Source: CAWGQN01 sp963824885
GTDB lineage: Bacteria > Actinomycetota > Actinomycetes > Actinomycetales > Microbacteriaceae
Direction: 5' to 3'
Length of the DNA: 64,000 nucleotides
NCBI GenBank assembly: GCA_963824885.1
Contig: CAWGQN010000002.1
Location: forward strand, 248,001 to 312,000
Shown here: piece by piece, positions 9,001 to 17,526 of the stretch
How positions within the stretch are numbered: position 1 is the first letter of the stretch
Layout: the number at the start of each line of letters is the position of its first letter
Notes under the pieces: generated by a model
What the model saw: the letters and a program-made list of their open reading frames with translations, nothing else
What the model was told of the DNA's origin: nothing
Databases searched by the model: none
Made by a program: the position numbers and the translations under genes

Positions 9001-9639
9001 TTAGGGGCTGGGTGGTGTGGTCCAGGGGGCGGTGATTGTCCAGGCGGTGTTTTGGGTGTAGTTGGTGGGGTTGTCGGCGTGGGGTTGGCCACCCCATGCG
9101 GGTGCTCCTGCCCAGATGTGGTTGTTGGCGTTTCTGATGAGGCGGAACATGTCGTGGTGGTTGGAGAAGGATATTCCTTGTCCGTAGGCCGCTTTTTCTG
9201 CGCACCATGTTGCGGCGAATGGTGCGTTGGGGCTGCTGAGGGTTATTCGGGCCGTGGTGGTGCGGGTGAGGTATGTTCCGGGGGTGGTGGTGGATTCGAA
9301 GCTGTAGCAGGTGGTGTCGGCGAGTCCGGGCACGAGTTTCCAGGTGGCTGCTTGGCGTTCGTGTTCGGGGGTGGTGGTGGTGATGTGGGTGAGGGTGATG
9401 TCGCCGTTGTTGTTGTGGATAGACCAGTTGGGGGGGTCGGTGATTGATCGGATTGAGATGTAGCTGCCCAGTGGGGCGATGTCGTGGAGGGTGTTGCCGA
9501 CGGTGGTGGTTGTCCAGTGTTGGGTGGGGTGTGCGGTGTAGGGGGTGTGGGTGACGGGGTGTTGGGGGGTGGGTGGTGCGGTGAGGACGTGGTTGGTGGT
9601 GGTGTTGCGGATCGCGACGGTGGTGGGGCTGGTTGTGGT
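9001..9639 (-). pseudogene. C-terminal AbfB-like domain of the disrupted secreted protein
   Basis: The minus-strand frame encodes a beta-trefoil AbfB-like domain, recognisable from SYISIRS, ATWKLVPGLADTTCYSFES, GTYLTR, ATWCAEKA and ISFSNHHDMFRLI. In arabinofuranosidases AbfB binds arabinose side chains; in actinobacterial secreted proteins it is usually an accessory binding domain. The frame lacks its own start and signal peptide, because an IS3-family element separates it from the protease-like part at 10915-12118. Its composition is extreme (Thr/Pro-rich, with ACC/ACA codons), matching the upstream part, so both belonged to one gene. Confidence 0.72.
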
Positions 9640-9671
9640 GAATGGGGCTGCTGAGGCTTTTGTTGACTGTT
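9640..9671 (+). repeat. Left terminal inverted repeat of the IS3-family element
   Basis: Reading inward: GAATGGGGCTGC, then TGAGGCTTTTGTTGACTGTT. It matches the reverse complement of 10883-10914 at all but a few positions. The outer 12 bases are perfect. Confidence 0.75.
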
Positions 9672-9715
9672 GATCTCTGAGGGCCGTGTTGGTTCTTGGT
9701 GGAAAGATGTGTGTC

Positions 9716-10003
9716 ATGTCTAAGCCTTACCCGATCGAATTTCGTTGCGATGTTGTTGCGGTTGCTCGAAGAAAAGAAGCGTCGTTGTCGCAGGTAGCGA
9801 AGGATTTCGGAATTTGCGATGCGACGTTAGCGACGTGGTTGAAGCGAGCTGATATCGAGGACGGTGTTCGTCCGGGTATTACCGATGCTGACGCTGCCGA
9901 GATTCGTCAGATGAAGAAGCGGATGCGTTTGCTTGAGCAGGAGAACGAAGTTCTTCGGCGGGCTGCCGCGTATTTGTCGCAGGCGGGGTTACCAAAAAAC
10001 TGA
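9716..10003 (+). CDS. IS3-family transposase OrfA
   Basis: The 95-residue protein has an N-terminal helix-turn-helix (SLSQVAKDFGICDATLATWLKR) that would bind the element's ends. A leucine-zipper-like coiled coil follows (IRQMKKRMRLLEQENEVLRRA) and mediates OrfA/OrfB oligomers. ATG 9716 has GGAAAG about ten bases upstream; ATG 9707 is also in frame. It ends CCA AAA AAC TGA at the slippery site. Confidence 0.9.
   Translation: MSKPYPIEFRCDVVAVARRKEASLSQVAKDFGICDATLATWLKRADIEDGVRPGITDADAAEIRQMKKRMRLLEQENEVLRRAAAYLSQAGLPKN
9994..10000 (+). other. Programmed -1 frameshift slippery heptamer (A AAA AAC)
   Basis: In the OrfA frame the heptamer reads A AAA AAC immediately before the TGA stop. Slippage by -1 enters the orfB frame and would give the OrfAB fusion transposase usual in the IS3 family. 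The position and phase fit exactly. Confidence 0.8.
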
Positions 10004-10878
10004 TGTACCCGCTCGTGAGAGAGCTTGCCGCTGCCGGTGCCCGAATCAGGGTGCCGGTGGCGGTGACGTGTCGGGTTTTGAAGTTCTCGAAGCAGGGGTA
10101 TTACCGGTGGGTGCGCACCCCTGTCAGTGACCGTGCGTGGGACGACGCTCACGTGACCAATGCGGCGGTGGATGTTCACCGTGATGATCCGATGTTCGGT
10201 TACCGGTTCATTGCTGACGAACTCGCCCAACGGGGCTTCGCCGTCTCGGAACGGCGCGTGTGGCGCCTGTGTTCGCAGCAGAAGCTGTGGAGCATGTTCG
10301 CGAAGAAACGCGGAAGAAACCGCACACCCGGTCCGCCCGTGCACGACGACAAAGTCAAGCGAGTATTCACCGCAACAGCAGCGAACGAGCTTTGGTTGAC
10401 CGACATTACGGAGCACCCAACGCAAGAGGGAAAACTGTATTTGTGCGCGGTCAAGGATGTTCACTCCAACCGGATCGTCGGGTACTCCATCGACACACGG
10501 ATGAAAGCATCACTAGCTGTTCGGGCCGTCCGAATGGCAATCCAACGCCGCAACCCGATACGAACAGTGGTCCACTCGGACAGGGGGTCCCAATTTCGTT
10601 CGAAAACGTTTGTTCGCACGCTCAAGAACAACGGGCTCGTCGGATCGATGGGAAGGGTCGGTGCGTGCGCTGATAACGCCGCAATGGAATCGTTTTTCTC
10701 GCTGCTGCAAAACAACGTCCTGAACACCCGGCGTTGGCAGAACCGGGAAGACCTCCGCCTCGCGATCATCACGTGGATTGAAGCCACCTACCACCGCAGG
10801 CGCCGACAACGCGCCCTCGGGAAACTCACACCCATCGAATACGAGACAATAAGACCAGCCGCCACCCAGGCGGCCTAA
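10003..10878 (+). CDS. IS3-family transposase OrfB (DDE integrase domain)
   Basis: The 291-residue protein has an N-terminal helical region, GYRFIADELAQRGFAVSERRV, and an rve integrase core. The catalytic triad is Asp134 (LWLTDITE), Asp193 (VVHSDRGSQF) and Glu229 (AAMESFFSLLQ), with the D-35-E spacing typical of IS3. The end LTPIEYE is also characteristic. ATG 10003 overlaps the OrfA stop by one base, but the active enzyme is probably the -1 frameshift fusion. The frame appears intact, so the element may be functional. Confidence 0.93.
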   Translation: MYPLVRELAAAGARIRVPVAVTCRVLKFSKQGYYRWVRTPVSDRAWDDAHVTNAAVDVHRDDPMFGYRFIADELAQRGFAVSERRVWRLCSQQKLWSMFAKKRGRNRTPGPPVHDDKVKRVFTATAANELWLTDITEHPTQEGKLYLCAVKDVHSNRIVGYSIDTRMKASLAVRAVRMAIQRRNPIRTVVHSDRGSQFRSKTFVRTLKNNGLVGSMGRVGACADNAAMESFFSLLQNNVLNTRRWQNREDLRLAIITWIEATYHRRRRQRALGKLTPIEYETIRPAATQAA

Positions 10879-10882
10879 ACCA

Positions 10883-10914
10883 AAAAGTCAACAAAAGCTA
10901 CAGCAGCCCCATTC
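10883..10914 (-). repeat. Right terminal inverted repeat of the IS3-family element
   Basis: On the minus strand, reading inward: GAATGGGGCTGC, then TGTAGCTTTTGTTGACTTTT. It is the partner of 9640-9671. Confidence 0.75.
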
Positions 10915-12118
10915 GTGTTGCGTGGGTGGTGTCGGGTGTGGGTGTGGGGCCGTGGCAGTTTTTTTGTGTGCTTGTGGTTGCGAGGGCTGCGAGTTCGGGG
11001 CCGTGGGGGGTGGTGCGGGTTCCGGGGGCTCCGGCGTCGCCGGGGCACAGGGGTGCGTTGGTGGTGGGGGTCAGGGTGAGTTCGTGGGTGGTGATGGTGG
11101 TGGGGGAGAGTTGTGCGGTGTGGGGGGTGGTGGGGATCCACACGGTTGGGGTGCGGCCCCATCCGGTGAAGTCGAGGTGTTCGGTGGTTGTTGGTGGGGT
11201 TGTGGCGAGTTTCACGGGGGTGTTGGTGAGGTTCGGGGTGGCGAGTTTCAACAGGAGCAGGTCGCGGCGGGGGGTGGTGGTATCGGGTCGAATTTCTTCG
11301 ACGGTCGTGCCGGGGTTGTCTCGTTGGGTTGCGTGTGGTCCGAAGAGAACTTTTGTGGGTGTGGTCGTGCCGGGGGTCAGGGTTGCGTAGTCGGCGGGGT
11401 GTGGGCTGAGGCAGCTCGCGACGGTCGCGACCCAGTAGGGTTAAACGAGGGCGCCGGTGCACGTGCCGTGACCGGTGACAATCTTGACGGCGTAGCCGCC
11501 CGCGGTCGGTGACGCCGTGGCCGGTGTGGACGGTGTGGTCGTCGGTGATGTCGCGGTCGGTGGTGTGGTGGTGGGGGTTGAGCTAGAGTCTGCGGTCGTG
11601 GGTTCGTTGACGCGGAGTTCGACGAGGACGACGGCGTCTCCAATGGCGGTGGTGACATCGTGCCGCGCCGCTTTCGTAATGGTGTGGGTTTGTTTCTGTC
11701 CGTTGTTGGTTGTGGTGACGGTGAGGTCGTTGTTTATTCCCGCGCGAACGCCGTAGGAGCCGGGTATTTCCATGGTCAACCATCCGGTTGACCCGGTGAG
11801 GGCGAAGCACAGGTTGCGGTTCGTCGCGGCGGTTCTGGTGACTTGGATGTGCTCGCGGCTGTTTGTGCAGTCGGTCATCATGAGATTCCCGTCGCCTTGT
11901 TTCAAAACAATTCCCGTTGTCTGAGCAATCATTTCTGCGTTGGGATGCGTGAAGTCCTCGACGAGGTATCCGGCGTCGACGGGCGCGGTCGCCGGCGCGA
12001 TGGGAGGGCCACCGGTCGTTGCATTTGCGGCACTGGTTGCTGTTCCGACGAGCAGGGTCGCGCTGAGGATCGCGATTGCTGCTCCGGTTTTCACGACGCG
12101 GTGGTGTGGTGTGAGCAC
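10915..12118 (-). pseudogene. Secreted trypsin-like pseudoprotease (N-terminal part), with in-frame stop and IS disruption
   Basis: GTG 12118 has GAGGAG upstream and opens a signal peptide (VVKTGAAIAILSATLLVGTA). A prodomain-like region and a Thr/Pro/Ser linker follow, then a chymotrypsin-fold domain from GGYAVKIVTGHGTCTGALV. The frame stops at TAA (11441-11443) inside that domain, yet homology continues without a shift: PYWVATVASCL, RRDLLLLKLATP and LCPGDAGAPGTR. The catalytic His site reads ASC instead of AHC and the Ser site GDAGAP instead of GDSGGP; only the Asp (RRDLLLL) remains. It was therefore proteolytically inactive before disruption. The IS3 element then separates it from its AbfB domain at 9001-9639. 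It is divergent from the ALF gene. Confidence 0.78.
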
Positions 12119-12393
12119 GGGATCTCCTCGGGGGGTCGGTATTTTGCTCGTCGAAATTCCGCGTGTGATCACGCGTATCGTGGCACAGTTCTCGCGGTGG
12201 TTGCCCCTTTTTCGGGGTTGTGTGACACGACCTTAGTGGTTGGGTGCCTCGTCGTGCCAGTTCCCACGTTTGAGGGTGATTTTTCTTGCCGTGGGAGGGG
12301 CTGAGCTGGTTCAATAGCGCCCATATTGAGGGTGGTGCCCGACCGCTTGTGTGTCGTTGTTGTTGACCTATTTTTTGAAGGTTGGGGTGCCTC
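12119..12393. promoter_or_regulatory. Divergent intergenic region between the pseudoprotease and ALF genes
   Basis: The region has no gene. It contains the palindrome GTGATCAC (12165-12172) inside CGCGTGTGATCACGCG, about 45 bases upstream of the pseudoprotease start. A second inverted repeat, TCAATA...TATTGA, lies near 12312-12330 on the ALF side. Both could be operators for joint control of the two secreted proteins. Convincing -35/-10 pairs were not identified. Confidence 0.4.
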
Positions 12394-15300
12394 GTGTCGC
12401 GTCGTTTCCGCTGTTTGAGCTGGTCTGTTTTTGTGCGTTTGGTGTTGTCGGGTGCCGTTGTTGCCGGTGCGTTGCCGTTTGTTGAGGCCGCGGTTCCCGC
12501 AGCTGTTGCGACCGAGTCGCGTCCGATTGTCGGTGGCGGGACGGCGTTAGTTCCGGCGACGGACAGGCTGGGCGTTGTCGAGTTGTGGCGTAAGGGTGGG
12601 GCGTCGACGAAAGAAGCCGCGAAGGCGGCTCTCGTTGGTGACGATGTCCAGTTTCGGGAGTTTATTGCGACGGGGCAGTACGCCGCGATTGGGGAGGACT
12701 ACCGCGCGGCCGTGATTGGGTTGGCGTTGGTGGGGCGGCAGACGATTCAATCGGAGGCGTCGACCGCGTTGGCTGACGGGAGTTGGCAGGTATTGGGGGA
12801 GTTTCTCACGTCGGGGTGGAAACAGGCGTGGCTCAATGATGATCACAGAGAAACGTATCGCGATGCGACGCGCGGTGGAATTGAAGTCAGAGCGGCCGCG
12901 AATAGGGCGTTGGATGCGGGAGACGCCGCGGTGCAAGAGTTCGTGGCGTCGGGGAAAGCGGAAGCGGAGTTCGATGATCTGCAAAAGGCGCTTTTTAAGC
13001 TCGTGCACTCGTCCCCGACGGTCGCCGCTGCCGCGAACGCCGCGCTCGATACGGAAAACCGTGAGGTGTATGAAGAGTTTTTCCGTTACGGGCAGTTCGT
13101 TGCTGCGGCGCGTGATGTTGAAACGGCAACCGTTTCCCAGTTAGCCGATCAGGCGAAAGCCGCGTCGCATCAAGCTGTTGAGCTAAACCGGAGAGCGAAG
13201 GACGCGTCTGATCAGGCGGTGAACGCGGCCCGCTTAGCGAAAGAAGCAGCCGAACGCGCGGGTGCCGAGGCTGCTGCGGCGAGTAATTCGTCGGCTCGTG
13301 CCGGGAACGCGGCACTGCGCGCGGGGTCGTTGGCGGAGCAAGCGGCGAGGGCGGCGCAGGTTGCCGTGAGTGCCGCGAACGACGCGAAAGCTGCGTTGCA
13401 TCAAGCATCACGCGCGTCGGCGAACGCGGCCGCTGCGGCGGCGAGGGCGCAACGTGCCGCGGCGGGTGCGCACAGGGCTGCCGTGGCTGCCGCGTACGAT
13501 TCGGCTCAAGCGGGTGCTGCCCGCGCGGCAGCGCAAAACGCGCGGGATGCTGCCGCGGGTGCCCAGAGTGCGGCGGAGGCCGCGGGGTTCGCGGTTGACG
13601 CCATTGCGGCGTCGTCGGGTGCGGCGGACGCGGCAGCGTCGGCGGGCAGGAACGCCGCGCACGCGGCGAACGCGGCGGCGGCTGCGGCGAACCAGTCGGG
13701 TGTGTCGCGCGCTGAGTCTGATCGAGCGAAAGCAGCGTCCGAGCGTGCCCGGGTGGCCGCGGCGAGTGCTGAGCGGGCCGCAGCACACGTGACGTCTCTT
13801 GCGCAGCAGGCCGCTGGTGCGGCGGGCGAGGCGCGCCAGGCGGCGATGGATTCCGTCGCTCACGCGAACGCGGCCGCGGCGAACGCTGATGAGGCCGCGC
13901 GGCAGGCGGGCAATGCGGGGTTCGCGGCGGCGAGGTCAACCGAATACGCGGCGGCCGCGCAAACGGCTGCGAACGCGTCAACCGTGGCGGTTACGCGGGC
14001 GAAAGCGATTCGGGATCGTGCGCGGGTTGCGGATGTTGAACGGCTTGCGGCGGAGAGCGAGTTCAAAAAGGACGTTGCGGCTTTTGATCGGGGGCGCGTT
14101 GAAGCGAAAGAACACGCAGCTGCGGAGAGTGCGACGCGCGCGCGTGACGCGGCTGCGACGGTGTCAACGCTGGTTCCTCAGCTGACTGCTGCGACTTCTG
14201 ATTTGAATGAGCGCGGCGGTGATGTCAAGAAGGCGATTTTTGGTGTTATGGAGAGTGGTGGGCCGTGGGCGAGGGTCGCGGCTGAGAACGCGATGGCCGG
14301 TGACCCGGCAGCTCACAAGCAGTTCATTCTCGTCGGTTTGCAGACCGCGAAAGAGCAAGACCAGTGGGATGAGACCGTCAAGCCGCAAACGAGGGAACCC
14401 TCCGGTTCGACTTGCCGCTCAAGACGCGTTAATCAGTGGCGAGGAAGCGTTAACGAGTTTTTGACCACGGGGTTGAAGAAACTGACGATCGACGATGATC
14501 GGAAAAACGTGTGGCATGGTCTTCGTCGTGGGAAAGCGGTGAAAGCGGCCGCGAATGCCGCTTTAGACGTGGATACTGATGAAGCGATTTACGAGTTCCT
14601 CGAAAAGACACAGCATGCGGCCGCTGTCGAGGACGATGAGAGAACCGTGTATGCGATGCTCGCGACCGCGACTCCAGAACTGAGAGTTGCCGCGGAGGTC
14701 GCTCTTGAGGGTCCGCACTCGTCCCTCACGAAGTTTCTCGCGACAGGTCGTCACGAGGCCGTGAGACGGGATCACGACGCCGCGTCGCACGCGGCGTCGA
14801 TTGACGCGATGATCGGTCACGCGGAAGCCGACGCGCACACCGCTCACGTCTCCGCGCAACAAGCCGCCGAGACCGCGGCACGCGCGCGGGCTGCGGCCGT
14901 TGAAGCGAACGGGTATGCCGCGCAAGCGCGACAATACGCGAACAATGCGAAAGCGTCCGCGAACCAAGCGCACGCCTTCGCCGCTCAAGCGACCGAGTCG
15001 GCGAACCACGCAGCCGAGTCGGCGCGCACCGCTCGCGCGGCGGCCGACCAGGCGCGAACGGACGCTCACGCCGCGGCGCAACACGCGGCGAGTGCCGCCG
15101 TGTCAGCGAACAGCGCAAGATACGCTGCGACCGCTGCGGCACGCTCGGCGCGCAGCGCTCAGAACTCTGCCGTTCAAGCGGGCAAAGGCGCAGACCTTGC
15201 CCGGCAAGCCGCGCATGAAGCGATCGTGATCGCGATAAACAAACAGCGCGAAGAAGACGAAGCCGCCGACTTCCAAAAAGCCGGCTCCGGCGAACACGAC

Positions 15301-16161
15301 GCGTCAACAACACAGGCCGAAGAAGACGCGGCCCGACAAGCGGGCGGCGAAGCGGCGGTACAGGAACTCCGCGACGCGCGAGCTCTTCTCTCAATGGGCG
15401 GCTTGATTGCGTTTCTCGGTCATGAGAGTGGCCGGTTCCTTCTCGACGTTATCGGGTGGACCGATCTTGAAAACTGTTTTACGAAGGGCGACCTCCTCGC
15501 GTGCGGCCTCACGGGCGCCTCGTTCCTCCCGTGGGGCTTTGCCGGCAGAGCCGGCACTAAAGTAATCGCGAAGTTGATCGAGATCGTCCCCAAGGTCGCG
15601 GTATACATGGAGAAGTTCGCAAAAGCCGTCAACGTGGTAAAAAAGTGGGCGTTCGTCAGAAAAGCCGCCCCCGTCGCCGCCGCAATAGGTCGGACAACCA
15701 ATCCCGCGTTCCTGGAGAAGTACGTCCCGCCGTGGATCCTCGGCAAATACGGAAACGACTCCATGGAAGCCGCCGGATTCAGGGCAAGCGCCGACACTCC
15801 GTTCAAGAGCGGAAAAGAAATCAGTTATGAGGTAAAGCAACCAGACGGATCAATAAAAATGCGTCGCGCCGACGGGATTGATGTTGACGGCAATATTTGG
15901 GAGAACAAGAACGCCGCCCGGGTCGGCGGGGAACGCAATCGTATGCAAATTGAGGACGCAATCCGACACGCGAAAGACGATGTAAACGGTAGTAAAAGGG
16001 TGAAGCTTCAAGTGCGATGCGACGCGAACGGGAAAATGAAAGGTCCGAAGAACGCGAAGTCGAACGAGGAGGAGTATTACACGAAAATCTCCCAGTCCAT
16101 TCTTGATCTGCCCGACTTCAAACAGATAGTTGATATTGGGTGCATCCCCCACAGTTACTAA
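12394..16161 (+). CDS. Secreted ALF-repeat protein with nuclease-like C-terminus (putative polymorphic toxin)
   Basis: The protein has 1255 residues. A signal peptide is followed by four ALF repeats (about 65-240; for example AAKAALVGDDVQFREFIATG and VRAAANRALDAGDAAVQEF), then a long alanine-rich coiled coil. A second ALF block (about 620-780) and a second Ala-rich coiled coil (to about 960) repeat that plan. A hydrophobic stretch (ALLSMGGLIAFLG, about 998) precedes a non-repetitive tail. There, D1163, E1170 and K1172 in GIDVDGNIWENK fit a PD-(D/E)xK-like nuclease core. This architecture suggests a secreted toxin. GTG 12394 is preferred over TTG 12382. Codons near 14385-14455 appear shifted and restored. 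HEAT-like genes follow. Confidence 0.72.
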   Translation: MSRRFRCLSWSVFVRLVLSGAVVAGALPFVEAAVPAAVATESRPIVGGGTALVPATDRLGVVELWRKGGASTKEAAKAALVGDDVQFREFIATGQYAAIGEDYRAAVIGLALVGRQTIQSEASTALADGSWQVLGEFLTSGWKQAWLNDDHRETYRDATRGGIEVRAAANRALDAGDAAVQEFVASGKAEAEFDDLQKALFKLVHSSPTVAAAANAALDTENREVYEEFFRYGQFVAAARDVETATVSQLADQAKAASHQAVELNRRAKDASDQAVNAARLAKEAAERAGAEAAAASNSSARAGNAALRAGSLAEQAARAAQVAVSAANDAKAALHQASRASANAAAAAARAQRAAAGAHRAAVAAAYDSAQAGAARAAAQNARDAAAGAQSAAEAAGFAVDAIAASSGAADAAASAGRNAAHAANAAAAAANQSGVSRAESDRAKAASERARVAAASAERAAAHVTSLAQQAAGAAGEARQAAMDSVAHANAAAANADEAARQAGNAGFAAARSTEYAAAAQTAANASTVAVTRAKAIRDRARVADVERLAAESEFKKDVAAFDRGRVEAKEHAAAESATRARDAAATVSTLVPQLTAATSDLNERGGDVKKAIFGVMESGGPWARVAAENAMAGDPAAHKQFILVGLQTAKEQDQWDETVKPQTREPSGSTCRSRRVNQWRGSVNEFLTTGLKKLTIDDDRKNVWHGLRRGKAVKAAANAALDVDTDEAIYEFLEKTQHAAAVEDDERTVYAMLATATPELRVAAEVALEGPHSSLTKFLATGRHEAVRRDHDAASHAASIDAMIGHAEADAHTAHVSAQQAAETAARARAAAVEANGYAAQARQYANNAKASANQAHAFAAQATESANHAAESARTARAAADQARTDAHAAAQHAASAAVSANSARYAATAAARSARSAQNSAVQAGKGADLARQAAHEAIVIAINKQREEDEAADFQKAGSGEHDASTTQAEEDAARQAGGEAAVQELRDARALLSMGGLIAFLGHESGRFLLDVIGWTDLENCFTKGDLLACGLTGASFLPWGFAGRAGTKVIAKLIEIVPKVAVYMEKFAKAVNVVKKWAFVRKAAPVAAAIGRTTNPAFLEKYVPPWILGKYGNDSMEAAGFRASADTPFKSGKEISYEVKQPDGSIKMRRADGIDVDGNIWENKNAARVGGERNRMQIEDAIRHAKDDVNGSKRVKLQVRCDANGKMKGPKNAKSNEEEYYTKISQSILDLPDFKQIVDIGCIPHSY
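14385..14455 (+). other. Compensated frameshift inside one ALF repeat
   Basis: The main frame reads QTREPSGSTCRSRRVNQW, unlike any repeat. The +1-shifted frame over the same bases reads NPPVRLAAQDALISGEEAL, a good ALF repeat that would run into the main frame's NEFLTTG. One inserted base near 14390 and one deleted base near 14450 would explain both. The protein stays full length. Confidence 0.65.
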
Positions 16162-16202
16162 TCACCGAAAATCTCAACACGAATTTCGAAGGAGTGAACA
16201 TC

Positions 16203-17141
16203 ATGACCGAGGAGCCCTCGTACATTGGCGATAGGCACAACGGTTTCGTTGACGAATTGTTGGCCGCGGGCGTTCCGTATGGGAGCAAAGATTTAACGAA
16301 ACACGGTGTCTGGTCGAATCCGCAGCTCAAACCGATTTATGTGGACTGGGTACAGAACTACCGCACTCGGCTCACGCCGGGAGCGCAGTGGTTTCGGTTC
16401 CTGTCGGCTCTCAGCGGCTACGCACCGCCTCCGGGTGAGCAACCAGAAGTTCTTGCCGCGTTGATTACGGAGTTTCGGAATCTTTGCGATCTTGACTTCG
16501 AAAAGGTCATCGCTTCCGAGCTATACGATCCCCACTATAAGGGAAATTTCATCGCGAACTTCAGCCTCGCTATTGGTTACGCTGCGGGTCCTGCCGATTA
16601 TGATCGGCTTCGGGAGCTATTCTTCGAACCGAAGTCCAAACCTTTCAGGTGGAGTCTTCTGACTCGCTATTTCGGTCAGTCGAAGAATAAGGACCTCCCG
16701 AACATTCTCGCCGAATCATTCAAGAGCACCTTGGGTCTTCCGGCGGCGCATATTGCTGCGCTTCGCGGGTTTACCCAGTTCCTACCCGAGGTTCGCGAAG
16801 TCGCCCGACGTTACGAAAACGACCCCGACATTGAGTGGAGAGAGCAAACAAGCGGCGATCTCTATCGGCTCGAGAAGAAGGATTACGCCAACACTCACAA
16901 GGGCACCAACACCGACGACTTGATCCGTGACCTCGACGACGACTCTGTCGCGCCCTACGCTGCCCATGTCCTGGGGGCAAGGAAAGACCCTGCTGCGCTT
17001 GAAGCCCTCCGACGGAAAACGACAAGCCCGATTACCCGGTTGCGGCAAGAAGCAAAAGCTGCCGTTAAGAAATCGAAAGACACGCCCGGTGAAGCGTGGT
17101 GTGCGCGGTCAATCCCGCCGTATTCCGCGTGTGCACGGTGA
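16203..17141 (+). CDS. HEAT-like repeat protein, candidate immunity protein for the ALF toxin
   Basis: The 312-residue cytoplasmic protein has no signal peptide. ATG 16203 has GAAGGAG eight bases upstream and starts 41 bases after the ALF gene. Paired helices are visible, with a family motif PAAHIAALRGFTQFLPEVRE and a HEAT-type end (VAPYAAHVLGARKDPAALEAL, ITRLRQEAKAAVKKSK). The same family recurs twice in the gene at 18222. Small intracellular proteins directly downstream of secreted polymorphic toxins are often immunity factors, so that role is inferred from position only. The last residues (GEAWCARSIPPYSACAR) do not align with the paralogue and may follow a frame change. Confidence 0.6.
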   Translation: MTEEPSYIGDRHNGFVDELLAAGVPYGSKDLTKHGVWSNPQLKPIYVDWVQNYRTRLTPGAQWFRFLSALSGYAPPPGEQPEVLAALITEFRNLCDLDFEKVIASELYDPHYKGNFIANFSLAIGYAAGPADYDRLRELFFEPKSKPFRWSLLTRYFGQSKNKDLPNILAESFKSTLGLPAAHIAALRGFTQFLPEVREVARRYENDPDIEWREQTSGDLYRLEKKDYANTHKGTNTDDLIRDLDDDSVAPYAAHVLGARKDPAALEALRRKTTSPITRLRQEAKAAVKKSKDTPGEAWCARSIPPYSACAR

Positions 17142-17526
17142 ATGGAAAGACCCCCAAGCTCGTCAACCACGAAGCCACCGCAGCCCTCGAGGCGATCACA
17201 GGGTGGACCGTCGCACGTTTTACACAGGTACTCCCGCACGTCGGCGGTGCCGTCTACACTCTCGGAAGTCGGGAAAAACCCGCTGCCCCTGACCCCCTCA
17301 ACGGAAAACGATGAGCCGAATTTCTCGGCTGCGAAAGGACGCACAAACCCCCTCAAAAAGAGACAAAAAGATGCGAAATACTGACGGTGGGCGATGGGTC
17401 GCGGGCCAGGTGCCGACAGCACGGTCGCGAATCGAGTGTGTCTCCCGGTCAGTACTCAAAACTGTCACCTCCTCACCAATATTCGGGGGCACCACCGGTG
17501 CCCCGGCAAGAATCGGAATCAAAAAA
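17142..17526 (+). other. Gene-poor stretch between the HEAT-like gene and DUF4190
   Basis: No convincing coding sequence was found. A short frame (17096-17314) contains VARFTQVLPHV, which resembles the family motif RGFTQFLPEVR and may be a relic of another copy, but the match is short. The frame open from 17311 lacks homology before its DUF4190 part. No terminator was clear. Confidence 0.4.

Larger units (their letters stand above)
9640..10914 (+). mobile_element. IS3-family insertion sequence
   Basis: The element carries overlapping orfA and orfB with an A6C slippery site and a DDE transposase. Conventional TG...CA ends give 9652-10902 (1251 bp), with the inverted repeat TGAGGCTTTTGTTGACTGTT matched by TGTAGCTTTTGTTGACTTTT. 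The complementarity continues outward for 12 more perfect bases (GAATGGGGCTGC and its complement), so either the terminal repeats are about 32 bp long or the element entered a palindrome. No clean 3-4 bp target duplication is seen. It splits the secreted pseudoprotease/AbfB gene. Confidence 0.88.

Noticed and set aside
9640..10914. A 3-bp target duplication (CAC) flanking the IS element
   Set aside because: It requires asymmetric element ends and does not restore the reading frame of the host gene, so it was not accepted.
10875..11462. A His/Pro/Arg-rich minus-strand frame over the pseudoprotease
   Set aside because: Another frame on the same strand carries the clear trypsin-like sequence, so this one is out of phase.
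12995..13981. A long Pro/Arg-rich frame antisense to the ALF coiled coil
   Set aside because: It mirrors the repetitive Ala codons of the real gene and shows no independent protein features.
17096..17314. A 72-codon frame overlapping the end of the first HEAT-like gene
   Set aside because: It contains a short piece similar to the family motif, but there is no start signal and the match is too brief to call a gene; it is noted only as a possible relic.
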